This document shows positions 1 through 7,035 of a stretch of 64,000 bases of DNA, piece by piece. A model generated the notes under the pieces. That model was not told where the DNA came from. It did no database searches and worked only from the letters and a program-made list of their open reading frames with translations. The stretch is from Pseudoblastomonas marina. Its GTDB lineage: Bacteria > Pseudomonadota > Alphaproteobacteria > Sphingomonadales > Sphingomonadaceae. A program made the position numbers and the translations under genes. Every line of letters begins with the position of its first letter. Position 1 is the stretch's first letter. The stretch spans positions 310,001 through 374,000 of the forward strand of contig NZ_BMID01000001.1 in assembly GCF_014641655.1 (NCBI RefSeq), written 5' to 3'.

Positions 1-1
1 G

Positions 2-262
2 CTGCCGCTCCTGCCGTTCACCGTGGCCTTTTTCGCCGGGCGGATCGTGTCCTATTCGATCTACGGCCTGACTGCGCGCGAGCTCGGCTCGACCGACATG
101 GGCGAGGTGCTGCGCGAGGAGCTGACCAGCCCGCTCGGCATCGCGCTGCAGGTGGCGATGCTCGTCGCGCTGGTGCTGCTCGCGCGGATCGACTGGCGCA
201 AGCGTCTGGGGCTCGGCCCGGAAGATGTCGAGGGGGAAGCGAAGGAAGGCGGCGCGCCCTAG
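2..262 (+). CDS. C-terminal end of a small integral membrane protein (5' truncated by window edge)
   Basis: The reading frame is open from base 2 and ends at the TAG at 260-262, so only about 86 C-terminal residues are visible. There is a hydrophobic stretch near the start (LPFTVAFFAGRIVSY), a second one (IALQVAMLVALVLLA), and then a charged cytosolic-looking tail rich in E, K and G. This is the shape of a multi-pass inner-membrane protein. I do not recognise the family; a DedA/YqaA-like protein is possible but unproven. The GTG at 23 is only an internal codon. The stop codon overlaps that of the convergent downstream gene in a shared CTAG. Confidence 0.6.
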   Translation: MPLLPFTVAFFAGRIVSYSIYGLTARELGSTDMGEVLREELTSPLGIALQVAMLVALVLLARIDWRKRLGLGPEDVEGEAKEGGAP

Positions 263-996
263 CGCTTGATCCAGCTCTTCGCCTCGTCCAGCTCGGCCAC
301 CGGGAACAGCCGGAACTCGTACGGCATCAGCGGGGCGAACAGGCGCGCCGCGCGTGCCATCCATTCGACGTCGGTCACCAGCGCCACGCGGCGGAAATCG
401 GTCAAGTGGCCGAAGTCGAACTTGGTATCCTCCCAAGCGGCGTCGCCGGTATAGGTCGCATAGTCGTCGTCGAGCACGACCAGGCATTTGAGCTTGTCGT
501 GCTCCTTGAGCTTCTCCTCGACCATCGGCTTGAGCGTCTCGCGATAGTCCTCGCCGGTGATGATCCCCACCGCGCGCACCGCCACGACATCGCGCGGCAG
601 GCCCTCGATCGGCTCGAACCGGCCCGGATCGTCGGCTTCGGCGCGGGCCCAGGCCTTGGCGTCCTCGAGCTTGGCGGAGGGGAAGCGGCGGACCTTGGCC
701 GAGACGAAGAAATTGGCGATCTCGGGCGCGATCGAGAGCAGCGGAGAATCGCCCACCACCGCGACCTTCCTCACCACCTTCTGGTGGACCCTGACGAAAT
801 TGAAGTGGCTCGAAAGCGCGCCGAGGCTGTCCCAGTGCGGCAGCTTGTCGAGCACGATGACGAGGTTGGGCACTGCATCGGTCTCGTTGATCCGCGTGTC
901 GATCGCCGCGGCGAGCCCGGCGAAATCCTCCTTCGACAGCGCGCCCTCGGGACGCAGGATCACGAACCCTTCATGCGTCTGGTCGATATCGATCAT
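259..996 (-). CDS. Tandem SpoIIAA-like (STAS-fold) domain protein
   Basis: The protein is 245 residues and reads as two copies of a SpoIIAA-like domain (PF11964 type), about residues 1-122 and 125-245. Each copy has a beta strand, a helix, a 'VLD' strand (NLVIVLDKLP and KCLVVLDDDY), an F.H...-like segment and a terminal RxFP...L.EAK.W motif (VRRFPSAKLEDAKAW and FRLFPVAELDEAKSW). This family is found in soluble proteins thought to bind small hydrophobic ligands; its role is not settled. The start is the ATG at 994-996, preceded by GGAGACAGTCC. A longer in-frame extension to 1053 lacks a ribosome site and was not used. A single-copy domain is more usual, so the tandem form suggests internal duplication. 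Confidence 0.8.
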   Translation of the reverse strand: MIDIDQTHEGFVILRPEGALSKEDFAGLAAAIDTRINETDAVPNLVIVLDKLPHWDSLGALSSHFNFVRVHQKVVRKVAVVGDSPLLSIAPEIANFFVSAKVRRFPSAKLEDAKAWARAEADDPGRFEPIEGLPRDVVAVRAVGIITGEDYRETLKPMVEEKLKEHDKLKCLVVLDDDYATYTGDAAWEDTKFDFGHLTDFRRVALVTDVEWMARAARLFAPLMPYEFRLFPVAELDEAKSWIKR

Positions 997-1070
997 GGAC
1001 TGTCTCCTTCCGCTGCGGTGCCCCGTTATCCGCGCCCGGAGCCGCCCTGTCATTGCGCTGGATCAAATAG

Positions 1071-1211
1071 GACCGCCATTGCCCGACCGGCCACGATTTC
1101 CACCGCGCAATCGAACCGACCGACGGCACAAGCCGGCAGATCACCGTGTGGGACGAAACGGCGGGCGGGATGGAGCTGACCGAGCGCAGGCAGGTGGGTG
1201 ATGGGGTATGA
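1071..1211 (+). pseudogene. Remnant of a cystatin-like domain (no start codon)
   Basis: After an in-frame TAG at 1068-1070 the frame reads ...GHDFHRAIEPTDGT... then ITVWDETAGGMELTERRQVG and stops at 1209-1211. It has no start codon. It matches the small frame at 1697-1828 (GHNFNLEIELTDGT..., then GMELTERREIE) along most of its length, so the two are diverged copies. The full ancestral pattern (QVVAG.NF..EIELTDG, then VW......ELT) looks like the C-terminal half of a bacterial cystatin-like inhibitor domain. This copy keeps the VW strand lost from the other. Family naming is inference; the mutual similarity is directly visible. Confidence 0.5.
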
Positions 1212-1295
1212 AGGCGTGCGATTTGGATTGACCGCGCTGGTGAAAGGGCAGACACCCCTGCACGGGCCGCGCCTCCAAGAGAGAGGACGCATGTC

Positions 1296-1700
1296 ATGTC
1301 CGCTACCCGCCTGCTGCAAATCCTGCTCGTCGCCTTCGGCGCCGTGTTCTGCCTTATCTGGCCCTTGTCGATCGTGTGGCCTGCGGGCTGGACCTGGCAC
1401 GAGGGGCCGGCCACGGCCTCGCATTATTACGTGATGATCCTCGGCGTCTATGCGACGCTGGGCGTGTTCCTGATCGCCGCCGCGCGCGCTCCGCTCGCCC
1501 ATGCCTCGCTGATCTGGTTCACGGCGATCTCCAGCGCGGTCCACGCGGTGATCATGGCATTCCAGGCCATGGGCGATCCGATGCAACGCGGCCACCTGCT
1601 GGGCGACGTTCCCGCGCTGCTGCTGGTGACGGTGGCCTTCGCCGTGCTGCTGCCGAAGGCCCAGCGCGAGAACGCGGCGGCGAGCGCCTCGCCCGCGTGA
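1296..1700 (+). CDS. DUF6632-like four-helix membrane protein
   Basis: The protein is 134 residues and almost entirely hydrophobic. Four predicted membrane segments lie at about residues 7-28, 42-62, 70-92 and 102-122. A W-P-x-G-W-x-W-H segment follows the first helix, and a conserved-looking H (SSAVHAVIMAFQA) is in the third. This fits the DUF6632 group of small inner-membrane proteins, for which no activity is known. The ATG at 1296 is preceded by GAGAGGAC; an ATG five bases earlier is in another frame. The stop overlaps a GTG (GTGA) opening the small cystatin-like frame at 1697, so the two may be translationally coupled. Confidence 0.7.
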   Translation: MSATRLLQILLVAFGAVFCLIWPLSIVWPAGWTWHEGPATASHYYVMILGVYATLGVFLIAAARAPLAHASLIWFTAISSAVHAVIMAFQAMGDPMQRGHLLGDVPALLLVTVAFAVLLPKAQRENAAASASPA

Positions 1701-1828
1701 TCGAAGCGCAGGTGCAGGTCGTCGCCGGCCACAATTTCAACCTCGAGATCGAACTCACCGACGGCACGCGCTGGGAAGGCAACCCGGAGGAGGGGATGGA
1801 ACTTACCGAGCGCCGCGAGATCGAGTGA
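1697..1828 (+). CDS. Short cystatin-like fragment, possibly non-functional
   Basis: This is a 43-residue frame starting at GTG in a GTGA overlap with the upstream DUF6632-like gene. It carries the cystatin-type QVVAG motif followed by an N-F-x-x-E-I-E-L-T-D-G strand, then jumps to GMELTERREIE. Compared with the sister fragment at 1071-1211 it lacks the VW strand, and it lacks the N-terminal helix and signal peptide that periplasmic cystatin-like inhibitors normally carry. It could be a coupled small protein or a decayed copy; I favour decay. The pair on either side of one membrane gene suggests duplication followed by loss. Confidence 0.4.
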   Translation: MIEAQVQVVAGHNFNLEIELTDGTRWEGNPEEGMELTERREIE

Positions 1829-1968
1829 GGGAGATGTGTCAGGCGACCGAGTTAGCGCGCAAGGGATGGAGAGAGTCGGAGCGTCCGCTCAGGGCGCGGA
1901 GGCGTGCAAGGCACAAATGAGCATGGTGTATCGGGAGAAAGCGGGAAGCCGTATGTGCCGGAGGGTGA

Positions 1969-3384
1969 CTAGAAGATTTTCTTGATTATCTCGCTCGCCA
2001 TGTTTTTTCCAGCACGCCAGTCGCTTGAGGTTTTAGACATGGTAAACGTCAACTTTGGATCGCCATGATAAGTTAACTTATGGTGCTTTCCATCAGAAGT
2101 GATTGAGAAACCGAATTCCTGCAGTAATTTTGTTGCTTTTGCATCAAGGTCATCTGAACTCGATAAAGTTTCTTTGAGCGCCTTCCTGCGTCGTAAAAAC
2201 TCATCCGATGATCGCATCCGATCGAAAAACTCTTGCAGTACGGCTTCGCGTCGACTGCCTGACACGACCTGCTTCAAGGCTGCTTCTACGGCATCCTTAA
2301 GAAACTGTTCGCTTTCTCCGGGGAAATAATCCTGGACTGCGATGGGTTTTTTGACGCCCGCCCCACTGGTTGATGAGACTGCATTGAGATTTTGCACCTC
2401 AGTTTTTAGCTTCCCAATCTCAACTTTCAGTGCCTCATTCTGGTCTCTCAATGCCTGATTTTCGGCGTCGAACTCCCTTACAAATGCGTCAAGGTCAGTG
2501 GATCCGGCGACTTTAAGTGCTTCGATATTTTGGCGACTTTTTTCCGCCTCCAAATCGGCCCAAGAAAAGCCCGCTATCGGGAGGCGCGTAAGTAATGAAG
2601 CCCGGACAACCTCCGATGCACGCTTTCGGACATTCCATTCGTCCTCGTTATCTGGAATGATAAGAGAACGTTGTCCTGTGGGCAGATACACTCCGACGGC
2701 GCCACCATATGCATTTCGAGAGTTAGTGAAGGGCTGTATCTCTCTAGAGAAAGAGCGTGAAGGTTCGACGACAACATGCGCTAAACCACCCAGATGGCGC
2801 GCTAATGCCAACGGATCGCAAGCTAGCTCGTCCCGAAATGTGCGACTGAGGTAGACGACTGGTATGTGATTATCCGAGTCGCCATTTAGCAACCTAATCG
2901 CCATATTTTGATCAGCATTCGTGATCAGATGCGGCTTGTCACGAACCCAAAGTTCTCCATCCAACCCACCTTTTAAATGCTTCAGTAGCAGTTTAATAAT
3001 TTGCGGTTTCTGAGCTTCACGCAAGTTGATATGTGTGTCAATGCTAGCTCGATCTGTTCGAATGCTTACCCACGTGGCGTCATTCCATACTCTGCTAACG
3101 ACGGTGGTCGAATAGATGATGCCGTGATCTATCGCGGTGTGTTTTGCTCCTAGGCCAACTGAAGTGGAACCTTTGAGATTGATGACTTCGGCAGTCTGAC
3201 TTTTGGCTTCGATCTTTTCCTTTTCCCCGGTCGCTAGCTTTTCAATATCTTCAACGGCTAAAACTCGGTGCGGCGAACCTCGAAGCCAAGTGGCGATGCA
3301 GGAAAGCACATCCGACGGGGTTCCAGACTTGAGGGGAAATTCGGCTGAGAAGGATAGCATCCTAATTACATACCACGGAGCCAT
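1969..3384 (-). CDS. Unknown accessory protein with coiled coil and HicA-like C-terminus
   Basis: The protein is about 471 residues from the ATG at 3382-3384; an ATG eight codons later is also possible, and the frame is open to 3507. The DNA is visibly AT-richer than both sides and uses different codons, which suggests transfer. The N-terminal 300 residues form a mixed alpha/beta region with VVYLSRTF, a LARHLGGLAHVVVE motif and YGGAVGVYLP. About residues 300-355 are charged and heptad-like (a coiled coil around REFDAENQALRDQNEALK). The last 60 residues (LLQEFGF..., KHHKL.Y, SDWRAGKN, EIIKKIF) resemble the small RNA-binding fold of HicA toxins. I do not recognise the full architecture. A defence or toxin role is only inference from composition, isolation and the C-terminus. 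Confidence 0.55.
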   Translation of the reverse strand: MAPWYVIRMLSFSAEFPLKSGTPSDVLSCIATWLRGSPHRVLAVEDIEKLATGEKEKIEAKSQTAEVINLKGSTSVGLGAKHTAIDHGIIYSTTVVSRVWNDATWVSIRTDRASIDTHINLREAQKPQIIKLLLKHLKGGLDGELWVRDKPHLITNADQNMAIRLLNGDSDNHIPVVYLSRTFRDELACDPLALARHLGGLAHVVVEPSRSFSREIQPFTNSRNAYGGAVGVYLPTGQRSLIIPDNEDEWNVRKRASEVVRASLLTRLPIAGFSWADLEAEKSRQNIEALKVAGSTDLDAFVREFDAENQALRDQNEALKVEIGKLKTEVQNLNAVSSTSGAGVKKPIAVQDYFPGESEQFLKDAVEAALKQVVSGSRREAVLQEFFDRMRSSDEFLRRRKALKETLSSSDDLDAKATKLLQEFGFSITSDGKHHKLTYHGDPKLTFTMSKTSSDWRAGKNMASEIIKKIF

Positions 3385-3628
3385 TATTCTTGAAGTGAAG
3401 GATTCCAGAAATAGTGGAAAAGCGGAGTTCGTGCTGCGCGGAAAATCGCGAGGCAAATGAAATTCTATCGCCAGTATGGCTAGTCGGCCGCCCCCCCATC
3501 TCCCCAACTACACCCTAAGCTCGCTAGGCGCGGTGTGGAGCGCGACCACCTCGTGATTGGCGAGCCTTGCGGAGGGGCTTCTCCCTTCACTGCGTCGCGA
3601 GCTGGGCCGTTGAGCGTTTTACTGCCAG

Positions 3629-4102
3629 CTAGGATTTCTCCATCCCCACCAGCACCCGGTCGAGCGCCTGCAGGAATCGCGAGCGGTCCGCCTTGCCGAA
3701 GGGCGGCGGGCCGCCGCCCATGCCGTCCATTCCGGCGCGGAGGTCTTCCATGATCGCGCGGGTGGCGATGGCGCTGCCGATGCTGGCGGCGTCGAATTCG
3801 TTTCCGTCGTGTTTGAGCACGCGCGCGCCCGCCTTGAGGCAGCGTTCGGCCAGCAGGATGTCGGCGGTGATCACCACGCTGCGGGCGTCCGCGTGCTTCG
3901 CGATCCAGTCGTCCGCCGCATCGAAGCCGTCGCTCACCACCACGCGCCTCACCCGCTCGCTCACCGGTACGCGGAAGGGGCTGTTGCTGACCACGCGGAC
4001 CTGCGCGCCGTAGCGCTCGGCGACGCGGTAGATCTCTTCCTTCACCGGGCAGGCATCGGCATCGACCAGGATGGTTGGGGGGGTGGTCTCGGGGGCGCTC
4101 AT
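3629..4102 (-). CDS. YaiI/YqxD family (UPF0178) PIN-like protein
   Basis: The protein is 157 residues, starting at the ATG 4100-4102 with GAGGGACC just upstream. The N-terminus carries the family signature ILVDADACPVK.EI, followed by VSNSP and by VITADILLAERCL, with conserved acidic residues. These residues and the compact alpha/beta layout match the UPF0178 proteins, which have a PIN/NYN-like fold expected to hold a metal at the D-A-D-A-C cluster. Nuclease activity is presumed rather than shown for the family. The C-terminal GGGPPPFGKADRSRFLQALD is also typical. A longer open frame to 4594 is antisense to hpf and was rejected. Confidence 0.9.
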   Translation of the reverse strand: MSAPETTPPTILVDADACPVKEEIYRVAERYGAQVRVVSNSPFRVPVSERVRRVVVSDGFDAADDWIAKHADARSVVITADILLAERCLKAGARVLKHDGNEFDAASIGSAIATRAIMEDLRAGMDGMGGGPPPFGKADRSRFLQALDRVLVGMEKS

Positions 4103-4140
4103 GGTCCCTCGTCTAGGCGTGCGAGAATCCGCTGCAAAGG

Positions 4141-4165
4141 GGAGCCGAACCCCGTCTCGACCGTT
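4141..4165 (+). promoter_or_regulatory. EcfG-like general stress promoter, one mismatch
   Basis: GGAGC, 16 bases, then CGTT lies 31 bases before the hibernation factor start. Alphaproteobacterial EcfG sigma factors recognise GGAAC-N16/17-CGTT. This site differs at one base of the -35. Two perfect matches lie nearby (4559 and 6937), which makes a shared stress regulon plausible. Confidence 0.45.
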
Positions 4166-4196
4166 GATGGGGTAAAGCACAAGAGGAGGTCCCCAT

Positions 4197-4541
4197 ATGC
4201 AGGTGCAGTTCAATTCCGACAGTTCGGTCATGGGCACGGAAAACGTCGCCGAGCGGATCGAGGCGGCGGTTCGCGAGAAACTCGCGCGCTTTGCCGAGCG
4301 GCTGACGCGGATCGAGATCCATGTCCGCGACGAGAACGGGGCCAAGGGCGGCGCCGATGACAAGGCCTGCACGATCGAGGCGCGGCCCGCGGGCGGTCGC
4401 GCGATCGGGGTCACCGAGCACGCCGCCAAGGTCGACGATGCCGCGCGCAAGGCGGCGGCGACGCTGGCCCAGCGGCTCGACCGGCATTTCGGGAAGAGCG
4501 ACCGCAACAACCACGCGCCCCGCCCTGACAAGGTGCTGTAG
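4197..4541 (+). CDS. hpf: Short HPF/RaiA-like ribosome hibernation factor
   Basis: The protein is 114 residues, starting at the ATG 4197 behind a strong AGGAGG site. The N-terminal beta strand MQVQFNSDSSV, a helix with VAERIEAAVREKLARFAERLTRIEIHV and a C-terminal helix VDDAARKAAATLAQRLDRHFGK match the sigma-54 modulation/RaiA fold. This fold binds the 30S subunit at the mRNA/tRNA channel and quiets translation under stress. The C-terminal dimerisation domain of long HPF is absent, so it is a short form. The EcfG-like element upstream fits stress induction. Confidence 0.85.
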   Translation: MQVQFNSDSSVMGTENVAERIEAAVREKLARFAERLTRIEIHVRDENGAKGGADDKACTIEARPAGGRAIGVTEHAAKVDDAARKAAATLAQRLDRHFGKSDRNNHAPRPDKVL

Positions 4542-4558
4542 GGCGGCGCAACTATTTC

Positions 4559-4584
4559 GGAACGCGCGCGAATCCCCGCCCGTT
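4559..4584 (+). promoter_or_regulatory. EcfG general stress response promoter
   Basis: There is a perfect GGAAC (4559-4563), a 17-base spacer and CGTT (4581-4584). The start codon of the small stress protein follows 21 bases later. This matches the established EcfG consensus of alphaproteobacteria, so the gene at 4606 is probably in the PhyR-NepR-EcfG regulon. Confidence 0.7.
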
Positions 4585-4605
4585 GCCTCCCCAAAGGAGG
4601 AATTC

Positions 4606-4806
4606 ATGGCGCGCAACACAGGCGACGATCACCGCATCGGCTCGGTCGAGGACCGCACCCAGGTCAAGAACCCCGCGACCGGCAAATGGACCAAGCGCAA
4701 CCGCGAGGAAGGCTCGGCCGAGGCCGGGCAGTTCATGGACGCCAAGGCCGACGACGAACCGTTCAAGGGCGTCGCCAAGGAGCCCGACGCGCGGCGCACC
4801 GAGTAA
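4606..4806 (+). CDS. Small hydrophilic stress-type protein
   Basis: The protein is 66 residues and very charged, with no hydrophobic core. It starts at the ATG 4606, four bases after a near-perfect AAAGGAGG ribosome site. The sequence has TQVKNPATGKWTKRNREEG and repeated D/K/E runs ending in EPDARRTE, the composition of an intrinsically disordered stress protein. Short proteins with an NP.TG.W.KR core are common in sphingomonads, but no function is known. The consensus EcfG promoter immediately upstream is the best clue: expression in general stress. It is followed 39 bases later by a membrane protein probably on the same transcript. Confidence 0.7.
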   Translation: MARNTGDDHRIGSVEDRTQVKNPATGKWTKRNREEGSAEAGQFMDAKADDEPFKGVAKEPDARRTE

Positions 4807-4845
4807 TGCCGGCCAACCGACCCTGCCGAAAGCGGAGATAGCATT

Positions 4846-5184
4846 ATGTCCGACGACCAGCCCTCACGCGTGCTCGACGACCGGCGCGAGCGACGGCGAT
4901 TGCCGCTGGTCGGGCTGGTGCTGACCGCGCTCTACCTCGTCGGGCTGGTGATCTATCTTGCCGTGCAGGGACAGAATCCCGCCGAGCTGAGGCTCAACGA
5001 GCTGGGCGATTTCCTCGGCGGGGTGTCGAGCCCGCTGGCCTTCCTGTGGCTGGTCCTCGGCTTCTTCCAGCAGAGCCGCGAGATCCGCCTGTCGTCGCAG
5101 GCGCTCCACCTGCAGGCTGCCGAAATGAAGCGCTCGGTAGACGAACACCGCAAGTTGGCGGAGGGTGGTCGAAGCAATGATTAG
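4846..5184 (+). CDS. Small two-helix membrane protein with cytosolic coiled tail
   Basis: The protein is 112 residues. It has a charged N-terminus (about 20 residues), a membrane segment at about 21-41 (LVGLVLTALYLVGLVIYLAV), a short loop with NELGDFLGGVSSPLAFLWLVLGFFQQ as a second segment at about 58-74, then an amphipathic charged tail that could form a coiled coil. The layout resembles small membrane proteins of unknown role seen with phage or plasmid genes and in proteobacterial genomes. The ATG at 4846 is close behind the stress protein at 4606-4806, so it may be co-transcribed from the EcfG promoter. I assign no function. Confidence 0.65.
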   Translation: MSDDQPSRVLDDRRERRRLPLVGLVLTALYLVGLVIYLAVQGQNPAELRLNELGDFLGGVSSPLAFLWLVLGFFQQSREIRLSSQALHLQAAEMKRSVDEHRKLAEGGRSND

Positions 5185-5387
5185 GTGTTTGGGACGAACC
5201 GTGCTAAATGGCCCTCGCTGACGTCGAAATTTGCGACGGATGTCGAGATTTGATTACCGCCGCTTGCCCGTTTCTTCGGGCCCCGGCGTAAACCAGGCGA
5301 CGATTTCCTTTCTTCGGACGATTTGAAGCACGACCCGTTGGGCATCCCGCCTTCCGGGCACACAAGCGTTCTCGAAAGGAACCCATT

Positions 5388-5600
5388 ATGTCGAAGACCG
5401 GCACCGTAAAATTCTTCAACCAGGACAAGGGCTACGGCTTCATCCAGCCCGACGACGGCTCGGCCGACAGCTTCGTGCACATCACCGCCGTGCAGGCGGC
5501 GGGCATGACGTCGCTCGATAAGGAGCAGCGCCTCAACTACGACGTTGAGCAGGGCCGCAACGGCAAGGAAAGCGCCGTGAACCTCTCGGCCGCCGACTGA
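5388..5600 (+). CDS. CspA-family cold shock protein
   Basis: The protein is 70 residues, a single cold-shock domain with the two RNA-binding motifs KGYGFI (RNP1) and SFVHI (RNP2). It starts at the ATG 5388 behind GAAAGGAACCC. Members bind single-stranded RNA or DNA and melt RNA structure. About 200 bases upstream (5185-5387) are gene-free and contain several GC hairpins, the long structured 5' leader typical of csp genes that controls translation by temperature. A good intrinsic terminator follows at 5613. The family has several paralogs per genome, so no letter is given. Confidence 0.93.
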   Translation: MSKTGTVKFFNQDKGYGFIQPDDGSADSFVHITAVQAAGMTSLDKEQRLNYDVEQGRNGKESAVNLSAAD

Positions 5601-5612
5601 CGAATTTCTAGT

Positions 5613-5642
5613 CCCCTCTCGCTCCGGCGGGAGGGGATTTTT
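5613..5642 (+). terminator. Intrinsic terminator of the cold shock gene
   Basis: Arms CCCCTCTCGC (5613-5622) and GCGGGAGGGG (5627-5636) pair over ten positions with one mismatch around a TCCG loop, followed by ATTTTT. It lies 12 bases after the stop of the cold shock gene. Confidence 0.8.
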
Positions 5643-5665
5643 CCTTGCCGAACCACGGAGAGCTC

Positions 5666-5872
5666 ATGGCGCAGACCTACGAATTCTATGCCGAACGCGC
5701 GGCCGCCGCCGAGGCCGCCGCCGACAATGCCACGCTCGACAATGTCCGCGAGCGCGAGATGCGTTCCGCCAAGACCTGGACCGCGCTCGCCGATCAGGCG
5801 CGCCGCGTCACGCTCCAGCGCGAGAAGACCGAGCGCGAGAAGGCCGAGGCCCGCGCGGCCGAACAGGGCTGA
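5666..5872 (+). CDS. Small helical protein of unknown function
   Basis: The protein is 68 residues starting at the ATG 5666 (upstream ACGGAGAG). It is almost entirely charged and alanine-rich (AERAAAAEAAADNATLDNVRERE then RRVTLQREKTEREKAEARAAEQG), predicted as one or two amphipathic helices. Proteins of this type, with an ERAAxxxxxAxxAxLxNVRERxxRxAxxWxxxA pattern, are common in sphingomonads and alphaproteobacteria and have no assigned role. It sits alone between the cold shock terminator and a lipoprotein gene. Confidence 0.65.
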   Translation: MAQTYEFYAERAAAAEAAADNATLDNVREREMRSAKTWTALADQARRVTLQREKTEREKAEARAAEQG

Positions 5873-6003
5873 CCGCCCCCGAAGCCGCGCCCTCGCGTCT
5901 TTCCTACCGCGGCGATCTGGGGCACTATGCCCGCATGACCCAACCCACCGCGACAGCCCGCCCGAACCGCTTGCTTCCGACGGGTGCGGCACGCCGCCGT
6001 TTT

Positions 6004-6036
6004 TTCTTCCCTGAACAGTGTAACACCCGGTCCATG
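6004..6036 (+). promoter_or_regulatory. Promoter-like element shared with the 35.7 kb locus
   Basis: A T-tract then CTTCCCTGAACAG and TGTAACACCCGGTCCATG ends exactly in the start codon of the lipoprotein gene. The reverse strand at about 35685-35717 has nearly the same module, again ending in ATG; 24 of the last 26 bases agree. In both places a GC-rich mini-hairpin precedes the T-tract. A TGTAAC -10 eight or nine bases before ATG would give a leaderless transcript. That is inference. Confidence 0.5.
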
Positions 6037-6459
6037 GCCCGCCTTTGCGTGGGGATGGCGGGGCTCGCGCTCGCCGCCTGCACCCCCGATAGTGCCACCG
6101 ACGGCGATCGCGCCGCGCCGACCTTCGACGGGATCGCGGCCGACGAGACCGTGAACTTCACCGGCACCGAACCGTTCTGGGGCGGCGAGGTGCGCGGCGA
6201 CACGCTGACCTATTCGACCCCCGAGGACATCGAAGGCACGCAGATCGCGGTGTCGCGCTTCGCCGGGCTCGGCGGAGTGTCGTGGAGCGGCGAGCTCGAC
6301 GGGCAGCCGTTCGACCTCTCGCTGACCGAAGGCGAATGCTCGGACGGGATGAGCGACCGGACCTATCCCTTCGTCGCCACGCTGTCGGTTCGCGGCGAGA
6401 CCCGGCGCGGCTGCGCGTGGAGCGAGGCGCGTCCGTTCGAGGGGCCGGCAAACCCGTGA
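6034..6459 (+). CDS. COG3650-like lipoprotein
   Basis: The protein is 141 residues from the ATG 6034. It has a short signal peptide with lipobox LAAC (Cys about residue 16), then a beta-rich domain with FTGTEPFWGGEVRGDTLTYSTPED, the W-G-x-E-V pattern of the COG3650 family of predicted membrane lipoproteins. Two further cysteines (EGECSDGMSD and RRGCAWSE) may form a disulfide. No ribosome site precedes this ATG, consistent with the leaderless-type element that ends at the start codon. The open frame reaches back to 5935, but that extension has no signal peptide. The gene overlaps the next by GTGA. Confidence 0.75.
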   Translation: MARLCVGMAGLALAACTPDSATDGDRAAPTFDGIAADETVNFTGTEPFWGGEVRGDTLTYSTPEDIEGTQIAVSRFAGLGGVSWSGELDGQPFDLSLTEGECSDGMSDRTYPFVATLSVRGETRRGCAWSEARPFEGPANP

Positions 6460-6908
6460 TCGGGTCGGTCCCCGCCTGGCCGCGCTGGCTCGGGCTGGCG
6501 AGCCTCCTGCCGCAACTCGCCTGCCTCGCCGCGTTGTGGTTCGGCCCCGACGGCTGGCGCTGGACGGCACAGGCGCTCGCCTGGGCCTATGCCGCGCTGA
6601 TCTTCAGCTTCCTCGGCGGATTGTGGTGGGGCATCGCCGCCTCGCGCATGCACGAGGGCGAGCGGGTGCCGGGCTGGCTGTGGGGCGCGAGCGTGGTCCC
6701 GAGCCTGATCGCCTTCGCCAGCTTCGTGCCATGGGTGGTCGGCGCGTCGTGGCCCGATCCCTCGCTGCTGGTGCTCGGGGTCGCGATCGTGGGGAGCCTG
6801 TGGGTCGACCGCCGGATCGCGCCGAGCGCGCCGCACTGGTGGATGCGGCTGCGCCTCCCGCTTTCGCTCGGCCTGGGACTGTCGAGCGTGCTGATTGCCT
6901 TGGCCTGA
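6456..6908 (+). CDS. DUF3429 membrane protein
   Basis: The protein is 150 residues starting at GTG 6456 in a GTGA overlap with the preceding lipoprotein, so translation is probably coupled. It has five hydrophobic segments. The motif YAALIFSFLGGLWWGIA at about 44-60 is the hallmark of DUF3429 (PF11911), which has Y..I.SFLG...WG. A VPSLIAF stretch and a positively charged C-terminus follow. The family is inner-membrane and uncharacterised, and proteobacterial members commonly sit alone. An upstream open extension to 6282 overlaps the lipoprotein and is not used. Confidence 0.8.
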   Translation: MIGSVPAWPRWLGLASLLPQLACLAALWFGPDGWRWTAQALAWAYAALIFSFLGGLWWGIAASRMHEGERVPGWLWGASVVPSLIAFASFVPWVVGASWPDPSLLVLGVAIVGSLWVDRRIAPSAPHWWMRLRLPLSLGLGLSSVLIALA

Positions 6909-6936
6909 CAGCGTGATTGGCTGAGCCGATCAGCGC

Positions 6937-6961
6937 GGAACGCAGGTGTCGCGCGTTCGTT
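6937..6961 (+). promoter_or_regulatory. EcfG general stress response promoter
   Basis: GGAAC at 6937-6941, a 16-base spacer and CGTT at 6958-6961 match the EcfG consensus exactly. The fasciclin lipoprotein gene starts 75 bases downstream, placing it in the probable general stress regulon. Confidence 0.7.
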
Positions 6962-7035
6962 GTTAGCCCGAACCGCAGAGGCCCGGTCGAACCGGCCCGA
7001 AGCGGGGCGACCCTCCCAAGACTGAAGGACCCAAG

